A DNA stretch of 64,000 nucleotides from Actinomyces sp. zg-332. Lineage in GTDB: Bacteria; Actinomycetota; Actinomycetes; Actinomycetales; Actinomycetaceae. The position numbers were made by a program, and so were the translations under genes. Each line of letters begins with the position of its first letter. Within the stretch, counting starts at the first letter, position 1. Below the pieces are notes generated by a model that saw only the letters and a program-made list of their open reading frames with translations, did not search any database and was not told where the DNA came from. Location: positions 124,001 to 188,000 of the forward strand of contig NZ_CP064951.1 in NCBI RefSeq assembly GCF_011751945.2, read 5' to 3'. Positions 7,606 through 15,531 of this stretch are shown here, piece after piece.

Positions 7606-8937
7606 GTGCGTAAAACACAACGACGTGTTAGTGCGTTGATTGCTAGCGTTGCAGTTTTGGGATTAGCAGCAGGTTGTGCAGGTGCAGCAGATAGCAAATC
7701 ATCTGACACAGGTAAAGACGGAGCAATCACTTTCCGTTCATGGAGCCCAGTAGATCAGACAACTAAAGACATGGTTAAGGCTACTGAAGCTGAACACAAA
7801 GACATTAAAATTGATTCAGTAATTTTCAACTACCCAGAATATCTAGTTGATCTAAGCACTCGTGCTTCTTCAGATTCAATGCCAGATATCGTTGGTTTGC
7901 AGCCAGGCGCTTTGACACAGCAGTACCGTGACAAGTTGATGCCTTTGCAAGATTGTGCTGAAAAAACTTGGGGTAAGGATTGGAAAGAAAAGTTCTTCCC
8001 AATTGGTATTGAGCAGGCTCGCATGGGTAATCCAGAAGGTGATGAAAACTTCTATGCTTTGCCAATGCTAGTACAGACAGTAAATATGTGGGGTAACACA
8101 GAAATTATGAAGTCTGAAGGTCTAGAAATTCCTAAGACTTGGGATGATCTAAAGACTATTGCTGAAAAGATGAAGGGCAAAGACAAGGCTGGTTTCATGC
8201 TACCTGCTAAGGATAGCTGGCTACGAAATGTTGTTTTCTTGCAAATTGCTAACAACATTGAACCAGGTTTAGCATACAAAGCTGAAGATGGCTCAGATAA
8301 ATGGACCAATGCACGTATTGTTGAAGCTCTAGGCTACTGGCAGAAGCTATTCACAGAAAAACTAGTACAGGACGGTGCTGTAAGCTTGGATGCATACCCA
8401 GGTGGTGCTAACCAATTCGAAGCTGGAAATGCAGCTATGATTCCTCTAGGTGCTTGGTGGATTCAGCAGTCCGATCCTTCAAAGAAGGAAATTGCTCCTT
8501 TGAGTGAAGGTATGAAGGGCTTTGAACCATTCTTGTTCCCAACAATTCCAGGCGGTGCTGATAAGTCTCAGTTCGTTGGTGGTATCGACGTTTCTTTAGG
8601 TATTTCAAAGAACACAAAGAACCCAGAAAAGGCTTGTAAAGTTCTAACAGACTGGATTTCAGGCAAGGGTGCACAAACTCTAATCAACACATTCAACGAC
8701 CTACCAGCATTCAAGGGTATAACACCTGAGAAATTCACTTCTGATCATCAGAAAGAATTGTGGTCAAAGTTTGTTGATGAATGGATGCCACAAGTTAAGT
8801 ACTCACGTTACCTAAAGTCACCTAAGATGGATCAGGCTTTGGGCGATCAGCTAGCTGCTTTGGCTACTGGTAGTACTACTCCTGAAAAAGCTGCTGAAGA
8901 GTTGCAAAAAGTTCAGGATAAAGTTAACAAGAAATAG
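7606..8937 (+). CDS. ABC transporter sugar-binding lipoprotein (CUT1 family)
   Basis: 443 aa. A lipoprotein signal peptide (basic MRKTQRR, hydrophobic core, lipobox LAAGC with Cys24) is followed by a family 1 extracellular solute-binding domain (ITFRSWSP..., DIVGLQPGALTQQY, IPKTWDDLKTIAEKMKG, FEAGNAAMIPLGAWW, GGIDVSLGISKNTKNP). It captures a carbohydrate outside the membrane and delivers it to the two permeases downstream. Start is GTG 7606 with AAGGAGA eight bases upstream. A hairpin lies after the gene, so it may be expressed more strongly than the permeases. The ligand cannot be read from the sequence. Confidence 0.9.
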   Translation: MRKTQRRVSALIASVAVLGLAAGCAGAADSKSSDTGKDGAITFRSWSPVDQTTKDMVKATEAEHKDIKIDSVIFNYPEYLVDLSTRASSDSMPDIVGLQPGALTQQYRDKLMPLQDCAEKTWGKDWKEKFFPIGIEQARMGNPEGDENFYALPMLVQTVNMWGNTEIMKSEGLEIPKTWDDLKTIAEKMKGKDKAGFMLPAKDSWLRNVVFLQIANNIEPGLAYKAEDGSDKWTNARIVEALGYWQKLFTEKLVQDGAVSLDAYPGGANQFEAGNAAMIPLGAWWIQQSDPSKKEIAPLSEGMKGFEPFLFPTIPGGADKSQFVGGIDVSLGISKNTKNPEKACKVLTDWISGKGAQTLINTFNDLPAFKGITPEKFTSDHQKELWSKFVDEWMPQVKYSRYLKSPKMDQALGDQLAALATGSTTPEKAAEELQKVQDKVNKK

Positions 8938-8950
8938 TTCTTAGTTATTA

Positions 8951-8997
8951 GTTTAGATTGGGTCTGTAGATATTATCAGGCTCAATCTAAACTTTTT
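8951..8997 (+). terminator. Hairpin with T run after the binding-protein gene
   Basis: GTTTAGATTG (8951-8960) pairs with CAATCTAAAC (8983-8992), with further partial pairing of GGTCTG with CAGGCT, followed by TTTTT. A partial terminator or stability stem between binding protein and permease genes is a common way to set their ratio. Confidence 0.7.
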
Positions 8998-9068
8998 GAA
9001 TATTCTTATCTATTGATTTCCTTATATGTCTAAATATAAGCAAAGTAATGACAATAAGTTTATTCCAC

Positions 9069-9098
9069 TAGAGGTTATACGTTTGTAGCTTACCTCTA
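9069..9098 (+). other. Small inverted repeat before the permease genes
   Basis: TAGAGGT at 9069 and ACCTCTA at 9092-9098 form a short stem with a loop of about 16 bases. It may be an mRNA stem or an operator half-site pair. Weak evidence. Confidence 0.25.
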
Positions 9099-9145
9099 AA
9101 TAATCGTAATAATATAATTTGAAGAAAAGATAGTGATTTAAGTCA

Positions 9146-10039
9146 ATGAAGACTAGATTTAGAAAAGGCAATTGGACAAACTACGCATTTGTACTGCCAG
9201 CTTTTGCTTTATTTATAGTGTTTATTATTTATCCAATTTTTTATAATATCCAAGCATCTTTCTTGGATTGGGATGGAGTAAATGCTGGTAAAAATGTAGG
9301 TATTGATAACTATAAGAACTTATTTTCTGATTCAGTTTTTTATACGACTTTGAAAAATTCTGTTCTATGGATGATTTTTACAATTATTCCGCAGTCTACT
9401 ATAGGTTTCTTCTTAGCATTGGCTTTGAATGAAAAACTACGTGGACGCACTATTTATAGAACTTTATTTTTCTTACCTGTAGTTATTTCTCCTGTTGTTA
9501 TTGGCATCGTGTGGCAACGTCTACTTGATCCTTTCAATGGTGTTTTTGCACAACTAGGTAGAAAAACTGGAATTGACTTTTTAACTACTAATTATCTTTC
9601 TTCAGATAAAGCTATTTTTGTTGTTATTTTTGTCAACGTCTGGATGTGGTCAGGTTATTCAATGCTGTTCTATTTGGCTGGTTTGCAACAAATTGATAAG
9701 TCTGTTTTGGAAGCAGCTAAAATTGATGGCGCTAGTGGTATGAAACTGGTTACAAGAATTATATTCCCACTTTTGAAGCCTACTCACTTGTCATTGTTAC
9801 TTTTGTCAGTAATTGGATCTTTCAAGACTTTCGAGTTAGTTTACGTTATGACAGAAGGTGGACCAAATCACGCATCTGAAATGATACCTACTTATACTTT
9901 CTTATCAGCAATTAAGCTACAGCAAGTTGGATATGCTTCCACAATCAGCGTTATTTTATTAATACTTTCCTTATGTGCTGCTCTTGGAATAGTTAGAATT
10001 TTTGGTGCTGGTTTCATTTCTGGTAAGGATGAGAGGTAA
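9146..10039 (+). CDS. ABC sugar permease, MalF/UgpA-like (CUT1)
   Basis: 297 aa, six predicted membrane segments, starting with YAFVLPAFALFIVFIIYPIFYNI. The cytoplasmic EAA loop EAAKIDGASGMKLVTRIIFP (about residues 192-211), which docks the ATPase, is complete. WLP-type features FFLPVVISPVVIGIVWQRLLDP and TEGGP are typical of CUT1 permeases. It forms a heterodimeric channel with the next gene product. ATG 9146 has a weak ribosome-binding site. The gene is separated by about 200 bp from the binding protein, and only 5 bp from the second permease. Confidence 0.9.
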   Translation: MKTRFRKGNWTNYAFVLPAFALFIVFIIYPIFYNIQASFLDWDGVNAGKNVGIDNYKNLFSDSVFYTTLKNSVLWMIFTIIPQSTIGFFLALALNEKLRGRTIYRTLFFLPVVISPVVIGIVWQRLLDPFNGVFAQLGRKTGIDFLTTNYLSSDKAIFVVIFVNVWMWSGYSMLFYLAGLQQIDKSVLEAAKIDGASGMKLVTRIIFPLLKPTHLSLLLLSVIGSFKTFELVYVMTEGGPNHASEMIPTYTFLSAIKLQQVGYASTISVILLILSLCAALGIVRIFGAGFISGKDER

Positions 10040-10044
10040 AAGTT

Positions 10045-10905
10045 ATGGCTAAAAATAATACTTCTTCTGTTGTCCAAATGAAACGTAGAAAAGATAAGAC
10101 AAAGAACTGGATGCATAGTTTTTTGCTTCCTTTAGCAGCTATTTGGATGCTTCCTATATTCTTAGTCCTATCTATTTCCTTATTGCCTGCTAGCAACCCT
10201 AAGACTACTGCTTTAGGGCTGTTCCCGGAGTCTGCATCATTTTCTAACTACATTTTGATTTGGAAACAAAACCCTTTATTCGGTCATTTGATTAACAGCT
10301 TATTAATCACTGTTCCATCAGTTATCTTAACCGTATTAGTTGGTTCAATGATGGCTTTTGCTTTGGCTCGTCTGCAAATGCGTGGCAAGAAACTAATGTT
10401 CGGCGTGCTAGTTGGTGCTATGGTTTTGCCAATGGCTTCAATTATTGTTGCAACATACAAAATTTTGCAGTACTTGAATTTGTACAATAGCTTGGTTGGA
10501 TTAGTTTTAGTATATACTGCACTCGGTATTCCTTTCGCTACAATCATGATTAGAAATGCTTTCATGGCTATACCCGATGATACTTATGAGGCTGCTTTGA
10601 TTGATGGGGCGTCCAAATGGCGTATCTACTGGTCAATTTATTTGCCATTAGCTCGTCCTTCTTTAGCTGTTGTTATTGTTTGGCAATCTATGATGAGCTG
10701 GAACGATTTCTTGTTACCTCTAGTTTCTATAGCTGATAACGCTTTGAAACCTTTGGTTCTTGTGCCTTTGGCTTATCGTGGAATTTATTTGAGTCAGCCG
10801 GGTGGCCTATTCGCCATTCTAGTAGTGGTTTCTATTCCTATGGTTGTAATATTCTTGCTGGTTCAAAAGAATCTAGTTAACGGTTTAAGTGGAGCTGTGA
10901 AATGA
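10045..10905 (+). CDS. ABC sugar permease, MalG/UgpE-like (CUT1)
   Basis: 286 aa with about six membrane segments. The EAA loop YEAALIDGASKWRIYWSIYL (about residues 177-196) is present, as are the MalG-like FALARLQMRGK and WNDFLLPLV motifs. It pairs with the preceding permease. ATG 10045 follows GAGAGG. No ATP-binding subunit lies in the cluster; CUT1 systems of Gram-positive bacteria often share one MsmK/MsmX-like ATPase coded elsewhere, which I infer here. The stop overlaps the kinase start (ATGA). Confidence 0.9.
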   Translation: MAKNNTSSVVQMKRRKDKTKNWMHSFLLPLAAIWMLPIFLVLSISLLPASNPKTTALGLFPESASFSNYILIWKQNPLFGHLINSLLITVPSVILTVLVGSMMAFALARLQMRGKKLMFGVLVGAMVLPMASIIVATYKILQYLNLYNSLVGLVLVYTALGIPFATIMIRNAFMAIPDDTYEAALIDGASKWRIYWSIYLPLARPSLAVVIVWQSMMSWNDFLLPLVSIADNALKPLVLVPLAYRGIYLSQPGGLFAILVVVSIPMVVIFLLVQKNLVNGLSGAVK

Positions 10906-12371
10906 AAATTTTGTCTGTTGACATTGGTACTTCAGGACTTCGATCTGCGATTTACACTCAAGATTTGAAATGCCTTGGTTCTAAGTCTGTTAGAACTCAG
11001 TTATATAGAGCAGATGGTGGAATTGTTGAAACTGATGTCGATGAAATATTTGATAATTTCATAACTACTGCTCGTGGAGTTATTGCTGAAGTATCTAAGA
11101 CTCATAATATTGATGACTTAAGTTTGATTTCATACAGTGTACAAGGTGAAGCTGTCATTGCTGTTGACCATAAGGGAAATCCTAAGGGATTAGCACCTGT
11201 ATCAATGGATGAAAGAGGCAAAGAATTAGCAAAGTCATTTAGTCAGGAAATGACAACGGACCAATTCAGGGAGATAACTGGTCAGCCTTTGCACCCAATG
11301 TTTTCTATTTTCAAAATAGCTGTTACTCCTAAGTGGCAGGATATGGAAATAGGTGAGTTTTTCTTGCCTATGGACGCTTATATTTCTTTAAAATTAGGTG
11401 CTAAACCTTATGTTGATATAACCTCTGCGGCTCGTTTTGGCTTACTCAATGCTGATACGGGGCAGTGGGACCACGATTTGGCTACTCGTTTTGGTATTTC
11501 TGTTCACACTTTACCTCCTATTGCTTATCCTGGTGAAAAAGTTGGGGTAGTTTCTAAAGAATGGAAAGAAACCTTAGGTTTGAGCGTAGAAAATGAAGTT
11601 GTAATTACTGCTGGCGCTCATGACCAAGCTTGTGCGTTTTGGGGTAGTGGTGGACGCTGTGACGGTGTAGTTACTTATTCTTTAGGCTCTACCGACTGTT
11701 TTACACAAGGCAGTACTTCTCGTCCTTCTTTGCCTGCTAATTCAGGTTTAGCTACTTATAAGGCTTTTGATAATTTGTGGATTACTTTGGCTGGTACGGC
11801 GGCTAGTGGCTGGTCTCTAGAGTGGCTAGATAAGGTTTTGAATAATACTCAAACATCAGATGTTGGTGCTATGTCTGAAAATATGAGCGATAAGCCGAGT
11901 GAGTTACTAGTTTTGCCTTATCATGCTGGTTCTGGAACTTTGGATAATAACCCGAATGCTCGTGGTGTGATACTAGGATTAGGATTAGATACTACGCGTG
12001 GAGATATTATTCGAGCTTTTTTGGAAGCTAGTGGATATGAAGTTGCTAAGATTATTCAAGCAACGAAGGATAGTTTTGCTCCAATACGTGTGGTTAATGC
12101 TGTTGGTGGCGGAGCTTGTGACAGTGATGTTATGCAACTTAGAGCTGATTCTTCCAATCTTGTTTTACAGCGTTTAGGATATGATGCAGCTTTGCGTGGA
12201 GCAGCAATACAGGCTCTAGTTGGAGCTGGTTTACTGTCAGATTACACTGAAGCCACCCCTGTAGCAAAGCAAGAAGAAGTATCACCCAGACCGGAGTATG
12301 TTGACCACTACGACAAGCAAAGAGATAAATATATTCGAGCTTATTCAAATTTGTTGAATTTGGAGAACTAA
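10902..12371 (+). CDS. FGGY-family carbohydrate kinase (xylulokinase-like)
   Basis: 489 aa. The N-terminal FGGY phosphate motif VDIGTSGLRSAIY, SYSVQGEAVIAVD, the C-terminal-domain start AGAHDQACAFWGSGG, LGSTDCFTQGS and VNAVGGGACDSDVMQLRAD mark the family that phosphorylates ketoses and polyols. Substrate is not predictable; xylulose/ribulose/fuculose-type ketoses are the natural candidates because the next gene encodes a fuculose-phosphate-type aldolase. ATG 10902 overlaps the permease stop, so translation is coupled. Length is normal for the family. Confidence 0.88.
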   Translation: MKILSVDIGTSGLRSAIYTQDLKCLGSKSVRTQLYRADGGIVETDVDEIFDNFITTARGVIAEVSKTHNIDDLSLISYSVQGEAVIAVDHKGNPKGLAPVSMDERGKELAKSFSQEMTTDQFREITGQPLHPMFSIFKIAVTPKWQDMEIGEFFLPMDAYISLKLGAKPYVDITSAARFGLLNADTGQWDHDLATRFGISVHTLPPIAYPGEKVGVVSKEWKETLGLSVENEVVITAGAHDQACAFWGSGGRCDGVVTYSLGSTDCFTQGSTSRPSLPANSGLATYKAFDNLWITLAGTAASGWSLEWLDKVLNNTQTSDVGAMSENMSDKPSELLVLPYHAGSGTLDNNPNARGVILGLGLDTTRGDIIRAFLEASGYEVAKIIQATKDSFAPIRVVNAVGGGACDSDVMQLRADSSNLVLQRLGYDAALRGAAIQALVGAGLLSDYTEATPVAKQEEVSPRPEYVDHYDKQRDKYIRAYSNLLNLEN

Positions 12372-12420
12372 ATTTCACCTTAAGGTGTTAAAAGTTTCTA
12401 AGAAAAATATAGGAGAAAAA

Positions 12421-13059
12421 ATGTCTGTAAATGAATACAGAGAACTAAAAGAAGAAATTCTAGATTACTGTTTGCGTTCAATGGAATATGGATTGAATTT
12501 TAACACTCAAGGAAATATCAGTGTTCGTATTCCTGGTGAAGAGGATTTGTTCATTATTACACCAACCGATCTTGAATATGACAAGATGGGTCCAGGAGAC
12601 ATGGTTATTGTGGATTCTGATTGCAACGTTGTTTCAGGTATTCACGAGCCTTCATCTGAAGTAACTGTACATATGGCAACTTATAAGCGTCGCCCAGATG
12701 TAAATGCTATTGTTCACACTGAACCTATTTATACAAATGTATTTGGTGTTGCTGGTCAGCCTATTACAGGTTCTATGGTAAATATGGTTATTTACACAAA
12801 GGGTGATGTTCCTATCATGCCTTTCCACTTGTCAAACTCAACTGAATTTGGTGAGATGAGCTGTGATGTAATGGGTGACTTGAATGCTGTCGTATGGGCA
12901 AACCACGGTTTGTTGACTGTAGGTCCAGATTTGCGTACTGCTTTTAAAACTTCTGTTGCAGTAGAAAGTGCTGCTAAGGTACTTTTGTTCTCACGTGTTT
13001 TGACAGATAAGCCTAATCTTTTGGTATATGAAGAACTAGGTATTGATCACTCACTATAA
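12421..13059 (+). CDS. Class II aldolase/adducin-family protein (fuculose-1-phosphate aldolase or ribulose-5-phosphate epimerase type)
   Basis: 212 aa. Family hallmarks: NTQGNISVRIP (phosphate-binding loop), the catalytic Glu in HEPSSEVTVHMATYKRRPDV, the Zn ligands HTE (in the family HTH or HSH) and later WANHGLLTVG. Relatives cleave ketose 1-phosphates to dihydroxyacetone phosphate plus an aldehyde, or epimerise ribulose 5-phosphate. The first Zn motif reads VHTEPIY; one of the usual histidines is replaced by Glu, which may affect metal binding. ATG 12421 follows AGGAGAAAAA, which excludes TTG 12385. It lies about 50 bp after the kinase gene. Confidence 0.8.
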   Translation: MSVNEYRELKEEILDYCLRSMEYGLNFNTQGNISVRIPGEEDLFIITPTDLEYDKMGPGDMVIVDSDCNVVSGIHEPSSEVTVHMATYKRRPDVNAIVHTEPIYTNVFGVAGQPITGSMVNMVIYTKGDVPIMPFHLSNSTEFGEMSCDVMGDLNAVVWANHGLLTVGPDLRTAFKTSVAVESAAKVLLFSRVLTDKPNLLVYEELGIDHSL

Positions 13060-13078
13060 TTTATATTTTTATATTTAT

Positions 13079-13139
13079 TGTGGCGGAATTACTTTTGAAC
13101 TTCGTGTAACCGTTGGACTTTCTAAGTAGTTCTGCCACA
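13079..13139 (+). other. Long imperfect hairpin between the two aldolase genes
   Basis: TGTGGCGGAATTACTT (13079-13094) pairs with AAGTAGTTCTGCCACA (13124-13139): 16 bp with two G-T or mismatched positions and a 29-base loop. No T run follows, so it is not a simple terminator; an mRNA-processing or stability element, or a regulatory stem, is more likely. Confidence 0.6.
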
Positions 13140-13189
13140 TAGTATTATTAGTTTATTAAAGATTAGTTTTATTAGATCGGATGATTTGT

Positions 13190-14149
13190 ATGTTGTCGAA
13201 TATGAAGTCAATACTTGATGATTGTGAAAAGCATTCTTATGCTATTGGTTCTTTTAACGTTTCTAGTATTGATCAGGTTTTGGCTGTTATTGATGCGGCA
13301 AATTTAGAAAAATCACCTGCTCTTATTCAGCCTATTGTAGGTACAACTTGTTATGACGATGAAGCTCGCTGGTGGGCTATGATACGTGAAGCTATTGTGA
13401 AGTATAGCGAAGTTCCGATAGGATTACATCTTGATCATGGATTGTCCTATGAGGATTGTGTTAGGGCATGCGAGAGTGGTTTTACTTCTGTAATGATTGA
13501 CGCTTCACGTAATGTTGAAGACGGTGTTGCTAATAGTTTTGAAGATAATGTTGAGACTACTTTGAGAGTTGTCGAATATGCTCATGCTCACGGTATTGAT
13601 GTTGAAGGTGAGATTGGTACCATTGGTGGTGGCGGTGAGGGAGCCAGCGCTAGAAGCGTAGATGATATTGAGTATACTGATCCTTTGCAGGCTAAGGAAT
13701 TTGTGACAGTAACGGGTGTTGATGCACTTGCAATTGGTGCTGGTACTAGCCATGGTTCTGTTAAGTTTCCTAAGGGACATCAGCCACATTTAGCTATAGA
13801 TTTGATTAAAGAAATCCATAGTCTTGTTCCTGATACTCATCTTGTTTTGCATGGTAGCTCAAGTATTGGTGAGGAAGATGTTGATACTATAAATAAGTAT
13901 CATGGTGTGTTATCTCCTTCTTGCGGTATTGCTGATGAAGAAAAAGTTGCAGCAATTGCTGCTGGTGTCCGTAAGATTAATCAAGGCACAGATTCGCATT
14001 TAGCATTTACAGCTGCTATGCGTGAATATTTGGCATTAAATCCTTCTGATGTTGATCCTTACTTTTATTTGAAGCCAGGTATCAATGCGATGGTTGATAT
14101 TGTGCGTATGCGTATGAGAGTTTTCGGATCAGCTGGTCGTGCGATTTAG
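13190..14149 (+). CDS. Class II ketose-bisphosphate aldolase (FbaA/GatY-like)
   Basis: 319 aa, a TIM barrel. LHLDHGLSYEDC carries the catalytic Asp and a Zn-binding His; EGEIGTIGGG, ALAIGAGTSHGSVK and LHGSSSI supply the further metal- and phosphate-binding residues. Relatives split fructose- or tagatose-1,6-bisphosphate into two triose phosphates. The 13181 ATG is possible, but the second Met (13190) fits family length and has GGA eight bases upstream. The last gene of the sugar cluster; about 130 bp separates it from the other aldolase, with the hairpin between. Which ketose it uses is unknown. Confidence 0.85.
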   Translation: MLSNMKSILDDCEKHSYAIGSFNVSSIDQVLAVIDAANLEKSPALIQPIVGTTCYDDEARWWAMIREAIVKYSEVPIGLHLDHGLSYEDCVRACESGFTSVMIDASRNVEDGVANSFEDNVETTLRVVEYAHAHGIDVEGEIGTIGGGGEGASARSVDDIEYTDPLQAKEFVTVTGVDALAIGAGTSHGSVKFPKGHQPHLAIDLIKEIHSLVPDTHLVLHGSSSIGEEDVDTINKYHGVLSPSCGIADEEKVAAIAAGVRKINQGTDSHLAFTAAMREYLALNPSDVDPYFYLKPGINAMVDIVRMRMRVFGSAGRAI

Positions 14150-14278
14150 GCAAACTTTAGGCAATTTTTACCTCTAACAGTGTTGGATAGTTTATTCGTT
14201 TATATACATAATCTCTGTATTTATAGAATATAAACAACCACTTATGTGTTTATTATTGTTTTAATTTGCCTTTAAAAT

Positions 14279-14297
14279 ATACCATGTAAGATGGTAT
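14279..14297. promoter_or_regulatory. Perfect inverted repeat before the LytTR gene
   Basis: ATACCAT-GTAAG-ATGGTAT ends just before the AAAGG ribosome-binding sequence. It may be an operator, or an RNA stem affecting translation of the regulator. Confidence 0.4.
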
Positions 14298-14311
14298 GAA
14301 AGGTGTTTGAT

Positions 14312-14752
14312 TTGGAAATTGAGATATCAATAGATCCATCTTGCGTTAACCCTAAAATCGTCATCAAAACAGCCGAAGTCAATGAACAAGTTAATTCACT
14401 AGTAGATACATTATCAAAATATTTTCCTAAAGTTATATCAGGTTTTGATGGTGAAAAGTATGAAATTTTAAATGAAGAAGATTTGATACATATCTACGCA
14501 AGTAACGGTAAAGTTTTTGCCCAAACTTTTTCTAAGAAGTATATTTTGAAATTTCGTCTTTATGAAATAGAAAAATTCTTAGATAAGACGAAATTTGTAC
14601 GCATTTCAAAGTCTGAAATTATTAATTTAAAGATGGTTGAAAACTTTGATTTAAGCTTTTCAGGCACTATATGTATTAATTTGAAAAATGGAATTAAAAC
14701 ATATACATCTCGCAGATATGTTGCTAAAATTAAGGACATATTGGGGGTATAG
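14312..14752 (+). CDS. LytTR-domain transcription regulator
   Basis: About 146 aa. Residues 50-146 form a LytTR DNA-binding domain (YEILNEEDLIHIYASNGKVFAQT, then KFRLYEIEKFLDKTKFVRISKSEIINL and NGIKTYTSRRYVAKIKDILG). There is no receiver domain. Such small proteins form LytTR regulatory systems with a membrane inhibitor coded next door, as in streptococcal bacteriocin or competence control. I prefer TTG 14312 (AAAGG eight bases upstream; EIEISIDPSC matches how family members begin) over GTG 14303. The membrane partner follows after 5 bp and is frameshifted. Confidence 0.8.
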   Translation: MEIEISIDPSCVNPKIVIKTAEVNEQVNSLVDTLSKYFPKVISGFDGEKYEILNEEDLIHIYASNGKVFAQTFSKKYILKFRLYEIEKFLDKTKFVRISKSEIINLKMVENFDLSFSGTICINLKNGIKTYTSRRYVAKIKDILGV

Positions 14753-14757
14753 TTGCA

Positions 14758-15205
14758 ATGTATAGAGATTGCTATATTAGAGGGTTAAAAGGTCTAATTA
14801 CTGGCTTTTTTATGACATTTTCTTTGTGCTTTACTTATTTCTTTTATAAATGGTAATCAGGCTTTTACACCTACTCATCAATCGATGATAGTTGCTTGGA
14901 ATAATAACGAGAATATTGCCACTTTGATTCAAGGTTGTTTGGGCGGGGTAATTGGTTTCGTGCTTTATGCCAGTAGCATTGTTTGGGATTATTGTGATTG
15001 TTCGATAAATAAACAAATACTTTTAGTCTATCTTTTGAACATGCCTTCTACTTTTATTGCCACTTATGTTTGCTACTGGGTAGATAGAAATTGGTATGGA
15101 TATTCGATTTTCTTGGGAATATACACTTCAATATTTACTCTTATAGGTATCGTGTATTATTACCTAAATGTAGAAAATGTTAAGCGTATAAACGCAAAGT
15201 TGTAA
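14758..15205 (+). pseudogene. DUF3021-type membrane protein, broken by a frameshift
   Basis: Two overlapping frames together give a DUF3021 protein. Frame 1 from ATG 14758 encodes MYRDCYIRGLKGLITGFF and a hydrophobic helix, then stops at TAA 14854. The next frame is open from 14816 and continues NGNQAFTPTHQ...IQGCLGGVIGFVLYASSIVWDY to the stop at 15203-15205, with three more membrane helices and the KRINAKL end. One extra base (or two lost) between 14816 and 14853 explains this; T and A runs lie there. DUF3021 proteins accompany LytTR regulators and restrain them. A sequencing error or a programmed shift cannot be ruled out. Confidence 0.75.
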
Positions 15206-15370
15206 GGGTAGAATCGAAGTTATTAAACTTATAACTTTTACCTTAGTTAAGTATTTTACTTCTTTTATTTATCTGTAGTAGAATTTATTTGAGCTTATTC
15301 TGTAAACTGATAATAAAATAAAAAGTTATAAAAATAAGTGCGTGTTGCTTGACTTTTTGTGTAAATTTTG

Positions 15371-15399
15371 TTGAATCCTTTTCTATTTTTGTGTAGAAT
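15371..15399 (+). promoter_or_regulatory. rpoBC promoter
   Basis: TTGAAT (15371-15376), a 17-bp spacer and TAGAAT (15394-15399) form a good sigma-70-type promoter. The leader would be about 125 nt long. A second -35-like TTGACT occurs at 15349. The sequence 15206-15370 shows no gene. Confidence 0.55.
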
Positions 15400-15531
15400 T
15401 ATAAGTTACGTTTACTATGTCCGAGGTGGGCTATTTACGCACGTTTTAAGGCGCAAGACGTGGTCGGGTAGTGCCAGTTAGGGACTGTTTTCGTGTGCGC
15501 ATTCCGAATAAACTTGCAGGGAAGGAAACCC

